DNA from: Caryophanales bacterium UBA5603
Lineage (GTDB): Bacteria > Bacillota_I > Bacilli_A > Izemoplasmatales > Hujiaoplasmataceae
NCBI GenBank assembly: GCA_002424815.1
Contig: DILB01000027.1
Location: forward strand, 142,001-206,000
Direction of reading: 5' to 3'
Length of the DNA: 64,000 nucleotides
Below, piece by piece: positions 1-7,780 of this stretch. The first letter of the stretch is position 1; each line of letters opens with the position of its first letter. The translations under genes were made by a program, and so were the position numbers. The notes under the pieces were generated by a model. The model saw only the letters and a program-made list of their open reading frames with translations, was not told the origin of the DNA and made no database searches.

Positions 1-1155
1 ATTATAGCAGGAAAAATGCGTGCAAATGAACTGGTAACCTGCGTCCGCCTAGATGGATCCCTCAAAGAATTCCGAATTCAAAAATTATTCGGTTTTTTAG
101 GTCTTGACAAAATGGAAATTGAAGAAGCATTTGCTGGCGATATCATCGCCATTTCTGGACTGCCGGATATTTTTGTTGGGGAGACTATTTGTAATCCAGG
201 ATACATTCTTCCACTACCACTAATTCACATTGGTGAACCTACTGTCCAAATGACATTTGGAACCAATACTTCCCCTTTTGCAGGACAAGAGGGCAAATTT
301 GTGACTTCATCTAAGTTAGAAGAACGTCTTTTTAGAGAAATTCAACGCGATCTCGCTTTGAAAGTCGAACGAGCAGGCCAAGGAGAACAATGGATTGTTT
401 CTGGAAGAGGCGAATTGCATCTTGGAATCTTAATTGAAAATATGCGTCGTGAGGGATTTGAGTTTCAAGTTTCTCAAGCAAAAGTCATTATGCGAGAAAT
501 CAATGGTGTTTTGTGTGAACCTTTCGAGGATGTCCAAGTTGATTGCCCTCTTGAATCGGTTGGGGCTGTGATGGAGTTAATTGGAAGTCGTCACGGCATA
601 ATTGAATCAATGCATAATTATGAAAATCAATCACGATTAAACTATATTATGCCTTCAAGAGGATTAATTGGATTTATGACTGACTTTTTGACATCCACAA
701 AAGGATATGGCATTATTAACCATACATATTTAGATTATCGACCCGTTGAATCCATGGATGTGGGCAGACGAAAAATTGGTGTATTAGTTGCTATGGAAGA
801 GGGTATTGCAACATCATATTCACTAGGAGGGCTTGAAGATCGAGGCTTAATGTTTATTGAGCCAAGAACAAAAGTCTACGAGGGTATGGTCATAGGGGAA
901 TGTAATAGAGAAAATGATTTGGCAGTAAATGTTGTTCGCGAAAAACAACAGACAAATACCCGTTCATCAGTGAAAGATTTTACAACAGTTTTAAAAAGAC
1001 CTCGTAAGATGAGTCTTGAAGTCTGTCTTGATTATATCAATGAGGATGAATTAGTTGAAATCACACCCAAGTCTATTCGTATTCGTAAACAAATATTAGA
1101 TACCGATACAAGAAAAAAATATGATAGTCGAAGAATCCGTCAAAATGAATCCTAA
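1..1155 (+). CDS. typA: Ribosome-associated GTPase TypA/BipA, C-terminal part (5' truncated by window)
   Basis: The reading frame is open from base 1 and ends in TAA at 1155, giving about 384 residues. TypA/BipA is an EF-G-like translational GTPase of about 600 residues that binds 70S ribosomes and supports ribosome assembly under stress. The N-terminal G domain is outside the window. What remains covers domain II, the EF-G III/V-like domains (for example the stretch with GRGELHLGILIENMRREG) and the C-terminal domain typical of the family. The motif NTRSSVKDFT near the end is characteristic of TypA. There is no frameshift in the visible part. The first internal ATG, at base 16, is not the start of the protein. 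Confidence 0.93.
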   Translation: MIAGKMRANELVTCVRLDGSLKEFRIQKLFGFLGLDKMEIEEAFAGDIIAISGLPDIFVGETICNPGYILPLPLIHIGEPTVQMTFGTNTSPFAGQEGKFVTSSKLEERLFREIQRDLALKVERAGQGEQWIVSGRGELHLGILIENMRREGFEFQVSQAKVIMREINGVLCEPFEDVQVDCPLESVGAVMELIGSRHGIIESMHNYENQSRLNYIMPSRGLIGFMTDFLTSTKGYGIINHTYLDYRPVESMDVGRRKIGVLVAMEEGIATSYSLGGLEDRGLMFIEPRTKVYEGMVIGECNRENDLAVNVVREKQQTNTRSSVKDFTTVLKRPRKMSLEVCLDYINEDELVEITPKSIRIRKQILDTDTRKKYDSRRIRQNES

Positions 1156-1163
1156 CTAGAACG

Positions 1164-1196
1164 TATAATGCATTTTTTACTTTGATGTTGTATAAT
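1164..1196 (+). promoter_or_regulatory. Possible pyk promoter region
   Basis: Two perfect TATAAT hexamers lie at 1164-1169 and 1191-1196 between typA and pyk. Neither has a good TTGACA-like box at 16-18 bp, so the active -10 cannot be chosen from sequence. A strong AGGAGGA ribosome-binding site follows at 1218-1224. Confidence 0.35.
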
Positions 1197-1232
1197 ATTG
1201 ATAATGATGACTCATTCAGGAGGAAATAGACG

Positions 1233-2651
1233 ATGAAGCGCAAAACCAAAATTGTTTGTACCATTGGACCAGCAATTGATTCAGAAGTGATGCTTGAGAA
1301 AATGATTGATGCTGGTATGAATGTCGCAAGGCTGAATTTCTCACATGGAACCTATGAAGAACATCTCAATCGTATTAAGATGATACGGAAGATCGCGACA
1401 CGACTCAATCGTTACATCGGCATCATGGCTGATACAAAGGGTCCAGAAATTCGCACAGGATTATTTCAGGATAACCAAGCAAATTTTAAAAAAGGCGATG
1501 AAGTCGTCATTGTTAAAGATGAAATTTTGGGGACGCATGATCGTTTCCATATCTCTTGTCCTCAACTATTCGCCGATATAAAACCAGGACATTATTTATT
1601 AATTGATGATGGTAAAATGCGCTTAAATGTAACAGAAGCATCTTCAACCGAATTGAAAGTAGTTGTCCAAAATAATGGTATTATCAAGAGTCGAAAAGGG
1701 GTTAATGTTCCCAACGTCAAATTATCCATGCCTTTTATTTCTGAAAAAGATGAAAATGACATCCGATTTGCGGCTGAAAATGGCGTTGACATGTTTGCTC
1801 TTTCATTTGTTCGTCGTCCAGAAGATGTATTAGCAGTTAGATCAATCCTTGAGTCGATAGGTCATGATTCAATTGAATTAATCGCAAAGATTGAAAATCA
1901 AGAAGGGGTTGACAACCTCGATTCAATCCTTGCAGTATCTGATGGCATCATGGTTGCAAGAGGAGATTTGGGTGTTGAAGTTTCGACAGCTTTAGTTCCT
2001 ATTTATCAAAAGAAAATTATTCAACGTGCCAACGAAGTTGGGAAACCAGTTATCACAGCGACTCATATGCTTGAATCGATGATGTTTAATCCTCGTCCAA
2101 CAAGAGCAGAGGCCAGTGATGTTGCAAATGCCATTTTGGATGGAAGCGACGCTATTATGCTTTCAGGAGAAACCGCAGCTGGTGAATACCCAATTGATGC
2201 TGTCATAACAATGGATACAATCGCAAAAGCTATTGAAGAGATTATTCCTTACGAAGATCGTTTACGAAAATCAGTTATAACCTCTCAAAAAACAATCAAT
2301 GATGCTATAGGAATTGCTGTTGCTCAATCAGTACTTACTCTCCCAGAGGCTGAAGTTATCATTGCATTCACCGAAACCGGTGGTACTGCAAAACGGATGT
2401 GTAAATTTCGTCCAAGCGTTCCTATTATAGCAATTACCGATTCATTATCAACTTGTCGTAAATTATCCTATTATTGTGGAGTCTTTGCAACTCTTCGTAA
2501 TAATGTAACGGATTATGGGCAATTTGATAAAGTTGCAATCGAAGTTGCAAAAGATTTTGGTTTTGCTCCTGGAGCATCCATAATTATTACTTCTGGATGG
2601 GGTCAAAAACATGGAAGTACGAATACGATGCGAATCATTCAAATTCCCTAA
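1233..2651 (+). CDS. pyk: Pyruvate kinase
   Basis: Pyruvate kinase transfers phosphate from phosphoenolpyruvate to ADP, the last ATP-forming step of glycolysis, in the cytoplasm. The 472-residue protein starts with the typical KRKTKIVCTIGP and contains the active-site block MVARGDLGVEV followed by the conserved TATHMLESM region. The C-terminal allosteric domain is present. There is no PEP-utiliser-like extension of the kind found in Bacillus, so this is the short form. The ATG at 1233 sits 8 bases after AGGAGGA (1218-1224). It stands alone with its own upstream TATAAT boxes and a terminator at 2667. Confidence 0.97.
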   Translation: MKRKTKIVCTIGPAIDSEVMLEKMIDAGMNVARLNFSHGTYEEHLNRIKMIRKIATRLNRYIGIMADTKGPEIRTGLFQDNQANFKKGDEVVIVKDEILGTHDRFHISCPQLFADIKPGHYLLIDDGKMRLNVTEASSTELKVVVQNNGIIKSRKGVNVPNVKLSMPFISEKDENDIRFAAENGVDMFALSFVRRPEDVLAVRSILESIGHDSIELIAKIENQEGVDNLDSILAVSDGIMVARGDLGVEVSTALVPIYQKKIIQRANEVGKPVITATHMLESMMFNPRPTRAEASDVANAILDGSDAIMLSGETAAGEYPIDAVITMDTIAKAIEEIIPYEDRLRKSVITSQKTINDAIGIAVAQSVLTLPEAEVIIAFTETGGTAKRMCKFRPSVPIIAITDSLSTCRKLSYYCGVFATLRNNVTDYGQFDKVAIEVAKDFGFAPGASIIITSGWGQKHGSTNTMRIIQIP

Positions 2652-2666
2652 ATAATCTACCAAATC

Positions 2667-2697
2667 AAAAGGCTGAATCTCTATGATCCAGCCTTTT
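2667..2697. terminator. Bidirectional terminator between pyk and PAP2 gene
   Basis: A 9-bp perfect stem, AAAAGGCTG (2667-2675) with CAGCCTTTT (2689-2697), closes a 13-nt loop and has T- and A-rich flanks on both sides. It lies between two converging genes, so it can serve both strands. Confidence 0.85.
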
Positions 2698-2702
2698 ATA
2701 AT

Positions 2703-3425
2703 TTATTTTAATTGAATTGATTCATCAGTTTCAAGATTCCACTTAATATTGAGTTTTGTAAATTGAGTTTCAAACCATCGAGCAAGTTTTGAATCTTTAA
2801 GAATCCAGAAGAATACTTCACCAAGAGCAATCGCTGCAATCAAATCAATGATGTAATGTTGTTTCAAAGTCTGAGTTGAAATGCAAATTGCTATACCGAG
2901 TGTCCAAATAATAATTTTGGGGATTATAGGCATTTTTTTATCTAGTCTTGCGCCTAAAATACAGAACCAACTCATAAGGCAATGATAAGAAGGTAATGCA
3001 TTTCGAGGACCGGCAGCATTGTAAATCGTCATTACAAATGATTCGGTGAAATTTAAATCAGATCGACCAAATAATCCTGAAGTTTCACGCCAAGCTTGAA
3101 CATCTGATTGAAAAAAGAAATAGAAAAGACCAGAGAGAGTAAATGTAACAACAATAACTGCCAGCAAGGAATACATATTTTTTTTGCTGCGGTAGCCAAT
3201 ATAGAAAAAAGATAGAACCCAAAAAGGAAAAGCAATTGTATAAGGATACACTGTCCAAGCCAGAAAGGGAACACTATTATTGAAGTTTATAAAAATGAAA
3301 CTATAATCGACACCGATGATTCCATTTGCTTCAGCGTAAATCTGATTTCCCCAGTATGTCACAGTCTGCATTATTGCAACGAGCAAGAAGGGGAGTAATG
3401 CATAAGTAATTTTTTTGATATTCAT
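2703..3425 (-). CDS. PAP2-superfamily membrane phosphatase
   Basis: This is an integral membrane protein of 240 residues with about six hydrophobic segments. It carries the C-terminal signature of PAP2 (phosphatidic acid phosphatase type 2) enzymes: LPSYHCLMSW, matching PSxH, and then QHYIIDLIAA, matching the final HxxxD motif. Such enzymes remove phosphate from lipid phosphates or move phospho-head groups at the membrane surface. The overall pattern resembles the Aur1/Ipt1-like PAP2 subgroup, but the substrate cannot be named. The start at 3425 was chosen because GGAGG lies 8 bases upstream; an in-frame ATG at 3479 would add 18 residues without a ribosome-binding site. Confidence 0.8.
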   Translation of the reverse strand: MNIKKITYALLPFLLVAIMQTVTYWGNQIYAEANGIIGVDYSFIFINFNNSVPFLAWTVYPYTIAFPFWVLSFFYIGYRSKKNMYSLLAVIVVTFTLSGLFYFFFQSDVQAWRETSGLFGRSDLNFTESFVMTIYNAAGPRNALPSYHCLMSWFCILGARLDKKMPIIPKIIIWTLGIAICISTQTLKQHYIIDLIAAIALGEVFFWILKDSKLARWFETQFTKLNIKWNLETDESIQLK

Positions 3426-3516
3426 ATCTGCATCCTCCAAATTTGGATACATTATATCAAAAAGATTCTTTATTGACAAGTTGCTTTACAACAATGCCAC
3501 AAAACTCTTGATAATC

Positions 3517-3545
3517 TTGAAATTACTTAATGAATATGATAAAAT
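3517..3545 (+). promoter_or_regulatory. Promoter of the E2-like gene
   Basis: TTGAAA (3517-3522) and TAAAAT (3540-3545) are separated by 17 bp, and a TG at 3537-3538 makes an extended -10. The start codon lies 33 bases downstream of the -10, after a GGAGGA ribosome-binding site. Confidence 0.7.
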
Positions 3546-3577
3546 CATTTTCAATTGAATGACCGGAGGACAAAAAT

Positions 3578-4441
3578 ATGTTTGGATTAAGAAATGATGG
3601 AAAACGCTTAAAAACCATTGATCCCATAATGAAAATGGTACCGCATATCATGCCAGAGCGCAGTGATGCCCAAGTATGGTCCACGCTTGAAGTGAATTGT
3701 GACAAGTTGGATGATTACATTTTAGAAAAACGAAAATTGGGTGATCGCTATAGTTACATGCATCTTTTGATTGCGGCTATCATAAGAGTCTTAGCTTTAA
3801 GGCCGAAATTAAACCGTTTTATCATGAATGGCCGTATCTTCAGAAGAAATGACATTCAAATTTCGCTAGCAGTCAAAAAATCTTTAACCGATACTGCCGA
3901 TGAAACAACGATTAAATTAACTTTCAAAGGAACCGAAACCGTTTCTGAAATTCGTGATTTAATTGACAAAGAGGTCGTTGTTAACGCTAAAGGCGCGGCT
4001 GTTAACGATACAGATAAGACTGCAAAGATTCTCACAATGGTTCCTAATTTTATGATAAAATTTATGGTTGGAACCTTAAAATGGATGGATAAACACGGAA
4101 TGCTTCCCAAAAGCATCATCAATGTTAGTCCTTTCCATACTTCGGTTTTCATCACAAACATGAAGTCAATCAAAATGGACTATGTCATTCATCACATTTA
4201 TAATTTTGGCACAACTTCTTTGTTTCTAGGAATGGGAAAAGAGGCATATTTGCCGGTTGTCACAAATGCTGAAGAAGGCACTATTGGCATTGCTAAAATC
4301 ATGAAGGTTGGCGCCATTATAGATGAAAGAATTTGTGATGGCTTATACAATGCTAATTCACTCAGGGAATTTAAACGCCATATCGAAAATCCTTATTTAC
4401 TTGAAACGCCTTTGGCCGCAAAAGTCGAAGATATTAAATAA
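3578..4441 (+). CDS. Stand-alone 2-oxoacid dehydrogenase E2-type acyltransferase-fold protein, catalytic His missing
   Basis: The 287 residues match the catalytic (CAT-like) domain of dihydrolipoyl acyltransferases, E2 of the pyruvate/2-oxoglutarate dehydrogenase complexes. There is no lipoyl domain and no peripheral-subunit-binding domain. The E2 active-site motif DHRxxDG appears here as DERICDG, so the general-base His is Glu250 while Asp254 and Gly255 remain. The downstream pattern (a helix with LREFKRHIENP) also fits the E2 C-terminus. It is a single gene with its own promoter and terminator, and no E1 or E3 gene lies nearby. Acyltransferase activity by the E2 mechanism is therefore doubtful. 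It may have another reaction or a structural role. Confidence 0.75.
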   Translation: MFGLRNDGKRLKTIDPIMKMVPHIMPERSDAQVWSTLEVNCDKLDDYILEKRKLGDRYSYMHLLIAAIIRVLALRPKLNRFIMNGRIFRRNDIQISLAVKKSLTDTADETTIKLTFKGTETVSEIRDLIDKEVVVNAKGAAVNDTDKTAKILTMVPNFMIKFMVGTLKWMDKHGMLPKSIINVSPFHTSVFITNMKSIKMDYVIHHIYNFGTTSLFLGMGKEAYLPVVTNAEEGTIGIAKIMKVGAIIDERICDGLYNANSLREFKRHIENPYLLETPLAAKVEDIK

Positions 4442-4456
4442 TTACATAAAAAAAAC

Positions 4457-4482
4457 GACCGATTGATTAATCGGCCATTTTT
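4457..4482. terminator. Bidirectional terminator
   Basis: A stem of GACCGATT (4457-4464) and AATCGGCC (4469-4476) with one A/C mismatch closes a GATT loop. A T-run follows on the plus strand, and an A-run before the stem serves the minus-strand glutathione peroxidase gene, whose stop codon overlaps the element. Confidence 0.8.
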
Positions 4483-4937
4483 TATAATAAATTAATTATA
4501 TCTTGTTCAAAACTGAATGGTGCATCCTTTGAATCAAATCGTTTGACAAGATTGCCTTTACGATCGATTAAAAACTTAGTAAAATTCCATCGTATGTTAG
4601 TTCCTTGTTTTAAAAACTCATACAAAGGATGGGTTTTAGGCCCATTAACAATCACTTTGTCAAAGATTTTAAATTGGACATGAAATTTTGTTTGACATAT
4701 CCCAACATACTCTTCAATACCTTCAGGTGCTTGTCCTCCGAACTGATTACATGGAAAATCAAGAATTTCAAATCCTTTACTTTCATATTTAGCATATAAT
4801 TTTTGCAAGTCATCGTACTGAGGAGTATATCCACAATGAGTAGCTGTGTTGACAATCAACACGACTTTGTTCGCATATTGTTTTAAATCAATCGTATTGC
4901 CTTGTGCATCAAGAACCGAAAAATCATATATATTCAT
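4482..4937 (-). CDS. Glutathione peroxidase family protein (Cys type)
   Basis: This 151-residue thioredoxin-fold peroxidase reduces hydroperoxides. In bacteria of this type the reductant is usually thioredoxin, not glutathione. The catalytic set is complete: Cys35 in NTATHCGYT, Gln69 in FGGQAPE, and Trp117-Asn118 in RWNFTKF. The reactive residue is Cys, not selenocysteine. Cys63 in the FPCNQFGG motif and Cys81 in the alpha-helix are candidates for the resolving Cys. There is no signal peptide, so it is cytoplasmic. The start at 4937 has AGGAGG 7 bases upstream. It is a single-gene unit converging on the E2-like gene. Confidence 0.93.
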   Translation of the reverse strand: MNIYDFSVLDAQGNTIDLKQYANKVVLIVNTATHCGYTPQYDDLQKLYAKYESKGFEILDFPCNQFGGQAPEGIEEYVGICQTKFHVQFKIFDKVIVNGPKTHPLYEFLKQGTNIRWNFTKFLIDRKGNLVKRFDSKDAPFSFEQDIINLL

Positions 4938-5073
4938 TTATGTCCTCCTAATTATATGATATGTTTATTATATCTTTTCATCAGCTTTGGTGCAATGAGT
5001 TTGCTTAATACGATGAAAATTGATTTATTGTATTCAGTATTTATGTTATTATAAATCGAAAGGGATGAGTGTT

Positions 5074-5784
5074 ATGGGAAAAATGGTTTTTGTCCTCGAT
5101 GACGATGAATATATCCGAAATTTGGTTGAAAAGTTTCTGGTTTTCGAAGGGTTTTCTGTACAAACTTTTAAAAGCGGTTCAGAACTTTTATCAAGACTTG
5201 ATTCTTTAATGCCTGATTGTTTTGTGCTTGATATCATGTTACCTGATACTAATGGTCTTGATTTGTGTAGAATTATACGATCAAAATCAATGATACCAAT
5301 CTTGTTTATCAGCGCAAAAGGAGAGGAGTCAGATCGAATCATTGGAATTGAGATTGGTGGAGATGATTACTTAACAAAACCTTTTTCTGGAAGAGAACTC
5401 GCCGTTCGTGTCAAGTCGCTGATTCGAAGGAGTGTTCATTCAGAGACTCAATCTACTCCAGGATCTTTTATGCTTGGTAATTTGTATTTTGATATGTCTT
5501 CAAGAGTGGTTAAGACAGAAAATCATGAACTAAAATTGACTACCAAAGAATATGACTTGTTTTTATTGCTCTCTCAAAATTCACCGAAAGCTTTTTCTAG
5601 AGAAGAATTATTACGTAAAATATGGAAATGGGAAGTTATTGATGGGACAAGAAGTGTCGATGACCTTGTTAAGAGAATAAGAAAAAAACTTTCTGAAATA
5701 GGTTCGACAGCTCAAATCTCAACAGTTTTTGGCTTTGGATATAAAATCATTGTTGACACTGAAGGGGTTTACAATGAAAATTAG
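5074..5784 (+). CDS. OmpR/PhoB-family response regulator
   Basis: The protein has 236 residues. The receiver domain (about 1-120) has an acidic pocket in VLDDDEY, the phospho-acceptor Asp53 in VLDIMLPDTNG, the Ser switch residue in FISAKGEE and Lys in YLTKPF. The C-terminal winged-helix DNA-binding domain ends in the usual VFGFGYKI. The start at 5074 was chosen because GAAAGGG (5058-5064) lies 9 bases upstream; in-frame ATGs at 5020 and 5065 lack good spacing. The next gene, a histidine kinase, overlaps by 11 bases, so the two form one operon and one signalling pair. The target genes are unknown. Confidence 0.93.
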   Translation: MGKMVFVLDDDEYIRNLVEKFLVFEGFSVQTFKSGSELLSRLDSLMPDCFVLDIMLPDTNGLDLCRIIRSKSMIPILFISAKGEESDRIIGIEIGGDDYLTKPFSGRELAVRVKSLIRRSVHSETQSTPGSFMLGNLYFDMSSRVVKTENHELKLTTKEYDLFLLLSQNSPKAFSREELLRKIWKWEVIDGTRSVDDLVKRIRKKLSEIGSTAQISTVFGFGYKIIVDTEGVYNEN

Positions 5785-7096
5785 AAATAAATTAATTATT
5801 TATTTTGGAATACTTTTATTCATATTTTTTGCCTTATCGGCTATAATTACTAGTTATTTTATCCGATTTACTTTCAACCGTCTATTATATGATAACGTCT
5901 ACACTTTGAATACTAGTTTGGTCAACTACTTGAATGCTAATTATTCAGGAAATTATGATTCGATTATTTCTGATATTAATGACATAACCGATGTTGAAAT
6001 AGCTGTATTTAACAATCAAAATCTAGTTGCCTCAACGATTGAAGGTGAAGTGATTGATTTTAATGGAGCGATTCTTGTTAATGAACGGTATCGCGTCTGG
6101 CGTATTCGCATACATGATCAAGCCTATTATTATACAGAAAATATATTGATAGCTGATGGATATAAGGTTTTTATTTTTCGCAGCGAAAGTTTGACAGTTA
6201 ATATTCCTGATTCAGTGTATTTTACAAGTTTAATAGGCATAATATTTTTTGTTATGACAGTATCAATGATAATATTTTTTGCCTCACAATCTTTCATAAA
6301 ACCTATCAATATATTGCGAGATTATGCCAATTCAATTTCACCCGAAAGTCCTAGAAAAAAGATTCCTGTATTTTCTATACGTGAATTCAAGGATTTAGGA
6401 AAATCTCTTGAGTCAACATGGGAACGTTTGAACTTATATCGCGATTATCAGCGTGATTTTCTTCATAATTTTAGTCATGAAATGAAAACACCTCTTACCA
6501 ACATATATGGATATGCAGAAGGTGTATACTATGGCGTATTAAATGAAAATGAAACGAAAAAAGGATTGGAAATAATATTAAAAGAAAGTGAAAAATTAAA
6601 AAACAGTATTAATCAAATTCTTCTAATGGGTCGTATCGAATCTGATGAACATCAATTGGCATATAGTAAAATCAATCTTGTCGATGTGATTGGTGATGCA
6701 CTAAATAGTGTGCAAATTGAGGCCCATAACAATAATATTTTCCTTGAATTCGAACAAGATAGAGAATTAATGATACTCGGTGATGCTGATAAATTGGAAA
6801 TAGCGCTCATCAACATTTTTTCAAATGGAATTCGCTATGCCAAGACAAGAATAACAATCAAAATTATTGAAAATCAAGGATATTATGATATTACGATTGA
6901 TGATGACGGAATAGGAATTCCTTTAGAAGATCGCAATAAAATATTTGAACGATTTTTTATTGGAACAATGGGAAATACAGGATTAGGATTAACCATTGCT
7001 AAAACCATAATTAATCGACATAATGGTTCAATAGTGGTGGATGAATCACCAACGAGTGGAGCTCGATTCATTGTGTCATTTCCAACAATCAAATGA
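5774..7096 (+). CDS. Membrane sensor histidine kinase
   Basis: This is the partner of the response regulator just upstream (11-base overlap, GAAGGGG ribosome-binding site at 5761). The 440 residues contain a first membrane segment (about 8-30), an extracytoplasmic sensor region of roughly 120 residues with no recognised domain, a second membrane segment (about 155-178) and a HAMP-like linker. The HisKA dimerisation helix has phospho-acceptor His235 in NFSHEMKTPL. An HATPase domain follows with an N box (NIFSNGIRYA), a G1 box (DDDGIGIP) and a G2 box (GNTGLGL). All catalytic boxes look intact. The signal it senses cannot be read from the sequence. Confidence 0.93.
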   Translation: MKIRNKLIIYFGILLFIFFALSAIITSYFIRFTFNRLLYDNVYTLNTSLVNYLNANYSGNYDSIISDINDITDVEIAVFNNQNLVASTIEGEVIDFNGAILVNERYRVWRIRIHDQAYYYTENILIADGYKVFIFRSESLTVNIPDSVYFTSLIGIIFFVMTVSMIIFFASQSFIKPINILRDYANSISPESPRKKIPVFSIREFKDLGKSLESTWERLNLYRDYQRDFLHNFSHEMKTPLTNIYGYAEGVYYGVLNENETKKGLEIILKESEKLKNSINQILLMGRIESDEHQLAYSKINLVDVIGDALNSVQIEAHNNNIFLEFEQDRELMILGDADKLEIALINIFSNGIRYAKTRITIKIIENQGYYDITIDDDGIGIPLEDRNKIFERFFIGTMGNTGLGLTIAKTIINRHNGSIVVDESPTSGARFIVSFPTIK

Positions 7097-7132
7097 AATT
7101 AATTTATATTTGTAAAAATGTTGTAAAATCAG

Positions 7133-7161
7133 TTTCATAAAATTAATTGGTATAATATAAT
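7133..7161 (+). promoter_or_regulatory. Possible promoter upstream of the structured element
   Basis: TATAAT (7156-7161) lies 17 bp after a weak TTTCAT box (7133-7138); a second overlapping TATAAT is at 7151-7156. Transcription from here would start near 7168, just before the hairpin element and the small membrane-protein gene. Confidence 0.4.
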
Positions 7162-7167
7162 AGTTAT

Positions 7168-7300
7168 GACATCGTTGTTTTGCTCACATATTATTCAAAA
7201 AAACATCGCGATCTTAAAAAACTCCTCGTTAATTTCAGCTATCATACTCCTAAAGCATAGCTGGTTATTTTAAGAATCGACTGATGTTTTTTCTTTTTAC
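7168..7300 (+). ncRNA. Candidate structured RNA (unassigned)
   Basis: A long imperfect inverted repeat fills the gap between the histidine kinase and the small membrane protein. The outer stem pairs 7198-7207 with 7283-7292 (10 bp). A second stem pairs 7210-7219 with 7268-7278 with one bulged A. An apical stem pairs CAGCTAT (7236-7242) with ATAGCTG (7257-7263). The 3' side runs into a T-rich stretch (7287-7297), as in a Rho-independent terminator. I do not recognise it as any known riboswitch or 6S RNA. It may be an independent small RNA, a 5' leader, or a terminator with extra structure. Confidence 0.35.
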
Positions 7301-7355
7301 ACAAATTTTAGTATTTTTTTTGGTAATATATTAATAGAAGAAAGTGGTGTTTTTT

Positions 7356-7586
7356 ATGGATACATTTTTAAAAATATTAGGATTACTAATGGGTCTCGGT
7401 TTTATTTATGTTGGATATCATTTTTTCTTTCGAGGAAAAATTATTATTCAATGGATTCAAAAGCATAAATTTAATACCGTTGCACAACCTAGAAACTCTG
7501 AAATAGTCATGTCAAAAATTATTGGAGTTATCTTATTTTTAATTGGGTTATTTTATTCAGGTATTGCTATATTATCTTTTTTTTAA
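7356..7586 (+). CDS. Small two-segment membrane protein, unknown function
   Basis: The protein has 76 residues. Two strongly hydrophobic segments (about 5-26 and 53-74) are separated by a basic loop with FRGKIIIQWIQKHKF. I do not recognise a family. The ATG at 7356 is preferred over GTG codons at 7344 and 7347, because the purine-rich AGAAGAAAG lies right against those GTGs but 11 bases before the ATG. A terminator-like hairpin follows at 7636. It is flanked by a structured intergenic element upstream and the polyamine transporter downstream, neither of which suggests a role. Confidence 0.6.
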   Translation: MDTFLKILGLLMGLGFIYVGYHFFFRGKIIIQWIQKHKFNTVAQPRNSEIVMSKIIGVILFLIGLFYSGIAILSFF

Positions 7587-7635
7587 AAGCGTAATTTTAA
7601 GGAAGTAATTGCGTAATTTTTTTACAAATAAATTT

Positions 7636-7675
7636 AATAAGTAACTATACAAGTATAGTTAGTTTATTTTATTTT
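7636..7675 (+). terminator. Terminator after the small membrane-protein gene
   Basis: A 9-bp stem, TAACTATAC (7642-7650) with GTATAGTTA (7653-7661), is extended by AT pairs outside a G/G mismatch and followed by TTTATTTTATTTTC. The innermost pairs would open to form the loop. Confidence 0.65.
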
Positions 7676-7715
7676 CTCCGTTATTTCTAACGATAAAAAA
7701 TTATTAAAAAATCTG

Positions 7716-7744
7716 TTTACATTGCATTTTTTTAGTATTATAAT
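7716..7744 (+). promoter_or_regulatory. Promoter of potABCD
   Basis: TTTACA (7716-7721), a 17-bp spacer and TATAAT (7739-7744) lie 37 bases before the potA start codon. Confidence 0.8.
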
Positions 7745-7780
7745 AATGCTTGATTTTTTTAAATAAACAGGGAGCTGAAT

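Noticed and set aside
5020..5055. Promoter TTGTAT-N16-TATAAA for the two-component operon
   Set aside because: It would start transcription within the ribosome-binding site, leaving no usable leader.
7168..7300. 6S RNA
   Set aside because: The element is about 130 bases and lacks the long rod with a large central bubble expected of 6S RNA.
7589..7620. Direct repeat GCGTAATTTT after the small membrane-protein gene
   Set aside because: Only two short AT-rich copies; no mobile element or array context.
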